From Holacanthus passer (Eukaryota > Chordata > Actinopteri > Pomacanthidae), in assembly GCA_025331565.1 (NCBI GenBank), contig JAFREQ010000040.1, positions 4,141,001-4,205,000 on the forward strand: DNA of 64,000 nt, given 5' to 3'. Both the position numbers and the translations under genes were made by a program. Shown one piece after another: positions 60,926 to 64,000 of the stretch; positions within the stretch are counted from its first letter, which is position 1; every line of letters begins with the position of its first letter. The notes beneath the pieces were generated by a model. The model did not search any database, had not been told where the DNA came from, and was given only the letters and a program-made list of their open reading frames with translations.

Positions 60926-63900
60926 GTAATTAGCTCGTGCTCATTTACAAAAGTGCGTCAGTTACTGTTAATGTAAACGGAGGAGTCTGAGTTAGTTACT
61001 TAAATTAACGTTTAAGCTAGTTAATGTTGTTTGGCTAACTAACTCTCTGGTCAGTTATGATACCTAAGTTTAATGTTAACGTACTTTCATGACAATTTTC
61101 CATAAACAAATGTATGTGTTCATTATTAATATAAAAACATCCCTATTTCATCAACGTTAGCTTTTTTTCTGACCGTGTCTCAATAAGATTAACTAAATAA
61201 AGGTAAGTAAACATGCTAAAAATTGTTATCTAGCGTTTTAACTTAGTTATATTAGAATAAATCAACAGTGAATGCTTTCTCCTCTTATCCAGTTGTATCT
61301 TCTGAAATAACTTTATTAGATTAGCATTATTAGAAATAAGTTGTAAGGTTGTAAATGACCTCAGCTTACTTCATGAATTTCTCTCCTCTTGAGTAATTTG
61401 TTTCAAATACCTAAAATAGCCTATCAAGAAAACAAAGCTCTTGACACCTCCTTTTTTTTTTGGATATCCATTTTTACAGCTCATTCAGTTTTTCCACTTT
61501 TTTAAAAATATACATCCCAGAAAGTATTTGCCTGTGAATGATTAATGATATTGTTTAATGTATGTTTTTTGATGAACCACAGTGTATAAAAGGTCATAAG
61601 GTTGAGAATAGTGGACTTCCTGGGCACCCCAATCCTTTTGGCTCATCATTTTTGTGTTTGTGGTGGTATTTTTTAGTCTAGTTGCTTTTTCTGTTGACAC
61701 AATTCCTAATTAATGTTTTTCACTATGGCTTGGATCGAGTTCTTTCAATTGTCTTCCACATCCCAGATTTGTTCAGCTCTTGACATAATGTAAATGAAAA
61801 TGAATATTTAAGTCAAACAAAATGGTAATTCTGTCTAATTGTTATGATTTGTGTTCACTCTACTAGAGTTTAAATGCCATTCTAATCTAAGAAGCTGGTG
61901 CCCTTTATAGTCATGTTGCACTAGCAAAATAAAAATTTCACAGATGATATTTCCCAATATGTCTTATCAAAGCCTGAAAAGCTAGTTCAGAGAAAACTAG
62001 TATAAAATATTAATATGCATTTATCTCGTTCAAAGCCAGATGTGCTTGGTGTGATGTAAAACAGATTGTTTTATATCAGATAGATGTCAAAGATACCTGA
62101 GCTGTCACACTCTTTATGAAACAGACTATCGCATGCCGACTTGCATGGCAAACAGATGTGTATCGAATGAGACCTTCCGGTGTCTGTGATATTAGATTCC
62201 AACAATCAGAAATCTGCCAAATGTGTACTTTGTGCCAGGTTGCGTTCAGAATCATAGCAGTCAAACATCTATCAATATTAGTCATATTAATCATACCAGG
62301 CTTACCTGTCATCCCTGTAGGCTGTGTTGCTCAGAATTTAGGAGCCTGTCTTTGTGTCTTTTCTCTACAACATGGGGCCATGCTTTAAGACATCATCTGG
62401 TGGTTCTTCCTCTACAGGTTTAAGGTAATTTTGCTCTCTAAAACTTGACTGAATGTTTTAAATGTGCAGCTTTAGATTCCATAGACATGATTTCTTGATT
62501 ATGTTTTGCGCTGTCTTTTGGTCTTTATGTTCTGTGTTGCCTTTGGCATCAAATTGTCACATAGCTAGACACAACAATGTCATGGTTGAGATCCATCCAC
62601 CTGCGTCAAATATGAACGGACTGACTGTTCCTGGCATGCCTTATAATTAAAATTCATTCATTGTCGTTCATTGTTTAGTCTAATACAGAGGAATGAAAAA
62701 ACAAACGTCTGACCTCATTTCTGAAATTTGTTTAATACTGTTGACAACAGTCCAGATAAAATTAACAAGAAAATGGTTACTGATAAATGATGTTCATTTG
62801 CATTTAAAGTTGTTGCCAGTTATAAACACAGTCAGACAAATGAAATATGGTCTTTCAGGTGTGTCCAGGCTACATGGCCCAAGCAATCAACATAGCATTT
62901 TACTGAGCATTCCCTGAATCAAAGGAGCAACTGGTGACAGCTTGAAGAGATGCACTGGTGACCTTCTGGATCTTAGGTAACCACACACTGATAATACACA
63001 TGTACCTTCAATGCTGCTCAGATTGACAGTCTTTCCATATATGGTGTAGAGTTTTTAATGTCAGCGCCAATGACAGCTGTGGTAGACATTATGTTTTGGG
63101 TTGTCTGTCAGTGCGTTCATACGTCCCATTCTCGTGACCACAAGTTTTTTTCTGGCCATTTTTAAGCAACATTACTCAGGAACAGAAGGGAGATTGTGCC
63201 CACATTTCACATTTGGTCAGATACTACATTTGTGACACTAATCTTGAGTGCGCACCTTGAAACTGAAATCAGCTTTACTGGCCAAGCATGTGAACACATA
63301 CAAGGAATTTGACTGCTTTTTGTTTCTCTGAATGAACTTACACACTAATACACAAGACATACAGCAGTAGTCCAGCACAAGCTCATTGGTTTAGCTGATA
63401 TTGAGCTTCAGGTGATTGTTATTGCACCATGTGACAAAGCTGCTCTCTATCGGTCCTCTGTACTCCTATGTAAAAAGTCTCTAAGTGAAGACAGCATGTT
63501 TCTGACTGGAAATTATTCACTGGAATCACACATGTCAATATAGTGATAACTCCTATTTCACCAAAAATCTTTTAAGTTCTTTCAAAGTCTTTACTACATA
63601 CATGTGTTATATGAGCCTGGACAGGCATGGATATAAACTGCAACTTGACTGGTTGGCAGAGGCATACAACTGCAAGGAGCTAATTTTAGTTGAACAGTTG
63701 CATGGTGCACTTTTCAGGTATGAAGCTCAAACTCTTTTCCTGGCAGAACAGGAGCTTAAGTTGGCTCACTACAGCCGGTGGAGATAAGAACAAAGAGAGG
63801 AGCCCTGCTCATGGTGAGATATACTCAAAGTGTCTTTTTGCGCACTGTGTGTCAAGATAAATTTGACACACAGCCCAGAGTGATTTTTGCTTTAAGAATA

Positions 63901-64000
63901 TTAAGCCAAGTTAAAAACATCTAACCATCCATAGTATATTTGTGAAAGCAAATTGAAAATCCAGCATGCCTAAGTCAAAAGCATAAATAAATGATACAGT
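60926..64000. other. Probable first intron of the divergent gene, or intergenic
   Basis: AT-rich sequence with GCTA/AACGTTAGC motifs near its start (60930-61160). No exon could be joined in frame to 60831-60925. ORFs at 62116-62388, 62223-62423 and 62693-62917 look random. The stretch 63602-63787 has a more protein-like composition and is listed separately. Confidence 0.4.
63602..63787 (+). pseudogene. Possible gag/SCAN-like remnant
   Basis: A 61-codon frame whose middle, LDWLAEAYNCKELILVEQLH, recalls the helix pattern L.WL....(KE)L.(V/L)EQ(L/F)L of SCAN domains and of related retrotransposon Gag proteins in fish. There is no start context, no flanking domain and no LTR in view. It could equally be a chance ORF. 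I give it only because its composition stands out from its surroundings. Confidence 0.2.

Noticed and set aside
62116..62388. 90-codon ORF near the right end as a possible exon of the divergent gene
   Set aside because: Its frame does not join to the phase-2 donor at 60925, the acceptor candidates give immediate stops, and the peptide is not family-like.

Overview
The window is vertebrate nuclear DNA, almost certainly from an acanthomorph (percomorph-type) teleost. Genes are split into short exons with GT-AG introns. Proteins match vertebrate families along their full length, intergenic DNA is AT-rich, and the repeats are typical of fish: a Tc1/mariner relic, tRNA-derived SINE-like copies, MITEs and a LINE 3' tail. 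I see no bacterial, viral or CRISPR content. The long single-frame ORFs outside the genes below are not convincing.

Eight protein-coding genes can be joined exon by exon. From left to right: hapln3 (+, 2617-5451, extracellular hyaluronan link protein); nmrk2 (+, 10190-12218, nicotinamide riboside kinase); bloc1s6/pallidin (-, 21999-24802, BLOC-1 subunit); slc30a4/ZnT4 (+, 25785-32346, vesicular zinc exporter); coxfa4l3/nmes1/C15orf48 (-, 37168-37947, complex IV accessory subunit) with a mir-147 hairpin in its 3' UTR; afg2b/spata5l1 (-, 38486-41981, AAA-ATPase); nnt (+, 44202-56549, mitochondrial transhydrogenase, 21 coding exons); and dtwd1 (-, 57532-59617, tRNA acp3U transferase). Every reconstructed splice junction keeps frame. 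Predicted lengths (364, 206, 174, 442, 85, 746, 1072 and 304 aa) are close to the usual vertebrate lengths. A ninth gene probably starts at 60831 (+), divergent from dtwd1, but only its first coding exon is recognisable.

The block bloc1s6 / slc30a4 / coxfa4l3 / afg2b keeps the order and orientation it has in tetrapods (human 15q21). bloc1s6 and slc30a4 are head to head on one CpG-type promoter that carries two CLEAR/E-box sites. coxfa4l3 follows afg2b closely on the same strand. dtwd1 also belongs to human 15q21, but nnt, hapln3 and nmrk2 lie elsewhere in human, so this is a teleost-specific neighbourhood. The genes do not form one pathway. There are loose themes: NAD(P) metabolism (nmrk2, nnt), lysosome-related organelles (bloc1s6, slc30a4) and mitochondria (coxfa4l3, nnt).

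The most interesting items are the conserved miRNA in the coxfa4l3 3' UTR, the CLEAR boxes in the shared bloc1s6/slc30a4 promoter, the unnamed gene divergent from dtwd1 with X-box-like sites, a palindromic MITE family with several copies here, and a recurring GCTA/TAGC-rich signature beside the CpG promoters. I found nothing that amounts to a new biochemical system.
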